Assembly (NCBI GenBank): GCA_026990045.1
Contig: JALSIK010000030.1
Location: forward strand, 1 to 6,195
Direction of reading: 5' to 3'
Source of the DNA: Chromatiales bacterium
GTDB lineage: Bacteria > Pseudomonadota > Gammaproteobacteria > CAMYNG01
Length of the DNA stretch: 6,195 nucleotides
Made by a program: the position numbers and the translations under genes. The notes beneath the pieces are model-generated. The model was not told the origin of the DNA. It made no database searches and worked only from the letters and a program-made list of their open reading frames with translations. Of this stretch, positions 4,519-6,195 are shown one piece after another (the first letter of the stretch is position 1; every line of letters starts with the position of its first letter).

Positions 4519-6195
4519 CACGCTCCCCCGGCCGCCGGGACGGCATGCCGCTCCGCCAGCGCCGCCACCTCGGCGGCGGAGAGTTCCTGCCGGGCCACGA
4601 GCGCCTCCACCAGCCCGTCCAGCAGGGCCCGGTGCGCCTGGAGCCGCTGGAGGACGGCCGCGTGGGACCGGGACAACAGGTCCTCGAGCCGTTCCACGTC
4701 GGCCTCCGTTTCCGGTTGCTCGCGCCACAGCAGCGGCCCGTCCGGATCCAGCCCCAGGCGGCACAGCATCTCCACCGCCCAGCCGGTGGCCTGGGCCAGG
4801 TCGCTGGTGGGGCTGTCGCCGCCGGCGCCGCTGGAGACGGCCTCCGGGCCGTAGACCAGCTCCTCGGCGGCGCGCCCCGCCAGCAGCACCTGGAGGTACT
4901 CGAGGCAGGCCGCCCGCGTGAGCACGTGGCCGGGGTCCTGCGCGAGGCCGGTGAAGCCAAGGCTGCCGTCGGCACGGGGGACGATGGAGACCATGGTGAG
5001 TTCCACCGCGAAGTGGCGGCAGGTGAGCAGCGCGACGGCATGCCCCGCCTCGTGGACGGCCGTGCGCCGCAGCCCGGCGCCCGCCGGCACCGCCCCGCCG
5101 GCCCGGCGCGGGGCCCGCGTCACCGCCGCCGCGAGGTGCCGCTGGTGGATGCGGCCGCCCTCGGCCCGCGCGCGGCGGACCGCGTCGCGCACGCAGCGCT
5201 CCACGTCGGCACCGGTGGCACCCAGGGCCAGCGCCGCCAGGGCCTCCAGGTCCACGTCCTCCGCCAGCCGGCGCGCCGCGGCGTAGGGCTGCAGGTAGAG
5301 CTCGAAGATCCGGACCAGGGCGCGGCGATGGGGACGGGGAATGGACACCACCTGGTCCAGGCGCCCGGCGCGCAGCAGCGCCGGGTCGATGCGGTCCGCG
5401 TGGTTGGTGGCCCCCATGACGAACACCGGGCGCTCGCTGTCGAAGGACTGGATCTCCTGCAGCAGGGCGTTGACCACCTCCACCGCGTACTGGCGGTTGC
5501 TGCCGCTGAACTGCCCGCGGTGGCCGATGGAATCGAACTCGTCGATGAACAGGATGCAGGGCGCGAAGCGGCGTGCCTCGGCGAAGGTGGCGCGGATCCG
5601 CCCCAGGTGTTCGCCCAGGTGCCGGGTGCCGCTGATCCACCGGGCCCCGCTGGCGTGCAGGAAACGGACGCCCGCCTCGCGCGCCACCGCCCGCGCCAGC
5701 GTGGTCTTTCCCGTCCCCGGCGCGCCGGCCAGCAGCACGCCCCGGTCCACCGCCTCCCACGGCAGCTCGCCGGCGAGGGCGTCCCGGATGTCCGCGACGA
5801 GATCCGCCACCACCCGCCGGGCCTCGCCCAGGCCGTGGAGCCGGGACAAGGCCGGGCCCTCGCGCCCGCTCACCGCCGCAAGGCGTGCCTGGACGCGGCG
5901 GCGGATGGCCGCCAGGGCGTCTTCGGGCGACCACCCGCTGCCGGTCCCGTTCCCGCGGCGGACGATCATGTCGCGCAGGGGTCCGAAGCAGTCGGGCGGG
6001 CCGACGTAGTGCATCCAGGCGGGATCCGGATTGTCCCACGCCCGGGGCCAGTCGCAGGCGAACAGGCGGCGGAACAGGCGCCGGAACAGGTCGGGGTTCA
6101 TGCCGTCGAGGCGCAGGGTGACGTCGGCGATGCGGGCCAGGGGCTCCGGCACCGCCTGCAGGGTGTCGCACCCCACCAGCGCCAGGGCCTCGGTG
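4518..6195 (-). CDS. Soluble FtsH-like AAA+ ATPase / M41 zinc metalloprotease, copy A (5' end outside window)
   Basis: Predicted cytosolic ATP-dependent protease: an AAA+ motor feeds substrate to an M41 zinc peptidase. Counting from the Val codon at 6176, Walker A GAPGTGKT is at 151-158, Walker B CILFIDE at 207-213, sensor 1 Asn at 258, the arginine pair in RAGR at 269-272, the zinc site HEAGH at 375-379 and the third-ligand Asp in SDLAQAT at 459. The C-terminal helix ARQELSAAEV matches the end of the M41 domain. The frame stays open to the window edge. Six residues (TEALAL) precede the GTG at 6176, and they align inside the N-terminal domain of the downstream paralogue, so that GTG is very probably internal and roughly 130 residues are missing. 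No hydrophobic membrane segment is visible. The pore-loop aromatic is replaced by His186. It differs from housekeeping FtsH in having RAGRLDQ instead of RPGRFDR and an FSG segment after Walker B. It is the first visible gene of the operon, 40 nt ahead of the next. Confidence 0.95.
   Translation of the reverse strand, partial: TEALALVGCDTLQAVPEPLARIADVTLRLDGMNPDLFRRLFRRLFACDWPRAWDNPDPAWMHYVGPPDCFGPLRDMIVRRGNGTGSGWSPEDALAAIRRRVQARLAAVSGREGPALSRLHGLGEARRVVADLVADIRDALAGELPWEAVDRGVLLAGAPGTGKTTLARAVAREAGVRFLHASGARWISGTRHLGEHLGRIRATFAEARRFAPCILFIDEFDSIGHRGQFSGSNRQYAVEVVNALLQEIQSFDSERPVFVMGATNHADRIDPALLRAGRLDQVVSIPRPHRRALVRIFELYLQPYAAARRLAEDVDLEALAALALGATGADVERCVRDAVRRARAEGGRIHQRHLAAAVTRAPRRAGGAVPAGAGLRRTAVHEAGHAVALLTCRHFAVELTMVSIVPRADGSLGFTGLAQDPGHVLTRAACLEYLQVLLAGRAAEELVYGPEAVSSGAGGDSPTSDLAQATGWAVEMLCRLGLDPDGPLLWREQPETEADVERLEDLLSRSHAAVLQRLQAHRALLDGLVEALVARQELSAAEVAALAERHAVPAAGGA
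5346..5372. repeat. 27-bp exact direct repeat, copy in protease A
   Basis: Partner of 3284-3310, in the same position of the paralogous protease and again encoding RAGRLDQVV on the minus strand. A second shared exact run of 20 bp (3624-3643 and 5689-5708) falls just after Walker A in both genes, on TTLARA-type codons. Confidence 0.85.

Noticed and set aside
4478..5041. Earlier starts for protease B (ATG 5041 or ATG 4546)
   Set aside because: They overlap protease A, encode arginine-rich sequence without matches to copy A, and ignore the perfect GGAGG before GTG 4477.
4474..6171. 565-codon minus-strand frame offset from protease A
   Set aside because: It is an Arg/Gly/Pro/Ala-rich shadow. 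The other frame gives the complete AAA and M41 motifs.
6174..6176. GTG 6176 as the true start of protease A
   Set aside because: The frame is open upstream to the edge, and the flanking residues align to the middle of the N-terminal domain of copy B.
2417..6195. Housekeeping ftsH or the FtsH of a heat-resistance island
   Set aside because: There is no N-terminal membrane segment in copy B or in the visible part of A. The arginine-finger and post-Walker B segments differ from FtsH, and no small heat-shock, Clp or thioredoxin genes accompany them.
1..6195. CRISPR array, tRNA, insertion sequence or transcription terminator
   Set aside because: I saw no regularly spaced repeats, cloverleaf, inverted terminal repeats or hairpin followed by a T run. 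The only non-coding space between genes is the 40 nt at 4478-4517.

Overview
The window looks like a very GC-rich bacterial chromosome segment. By hand count, sample 60-base lines in the right two thirds reach about 82% G+C. The protein style suggests a proteobacterium, but nothing here fixes the species. All three genes I can support lie on the minus strand, tightly packed like one operon transcribed from right to left. I see no tRNA, rRNA, CRISPR array, insertion sequence or clear terminator.

Reading in the direction of transcription: (1) 6195-4518 is a 5'-truncated gene for a soluble FtsH-like protein, with an AAA+ ATPase joined to an M41 zinc peptidase. (2) 4477-2417 is a complete second gene of the same architecture, paralogous to the first and starting at a GTG behind a perfect GGAGG. 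(3) 2420-1 is a long gene open for 806 codons that leaves the window without a stop. It overlaps gene 2 by ATGA and encodes an unrecognised protein, made of two copies of a divergent module followed by a beta-solenoid-like tail. Because it has no stop inside the window, a search for complete ORFs misses it, and only antisense shadows are seen there.

Both proteases keep Walker A, Walker B, sensor 1, the two arginines of the second region of homology, HEAGH and the third zinc-ligand Asp, so both look active. The visible parts lack the N-terminal membrane anchor of housekeeping FtsH. In its place gene 2 carries a domain of about 175 residues that reads like a degenerate AAA-type fold, and gene 1 shows the end of the same domain. 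Both also replace the aromatic residue of pore loop 1.

My working model, which is inference, is a cytosolic two-subunit (possibly mixed-hexamer) ATP-dependent protease made together with a large partner that could be an adaptor, scaffold, sensor or substrate. Gene 3 is clearly less GC-rich than genes 1 and 2, so the cassette may be mosaic. I do not recognise the three-gene set as a named system.
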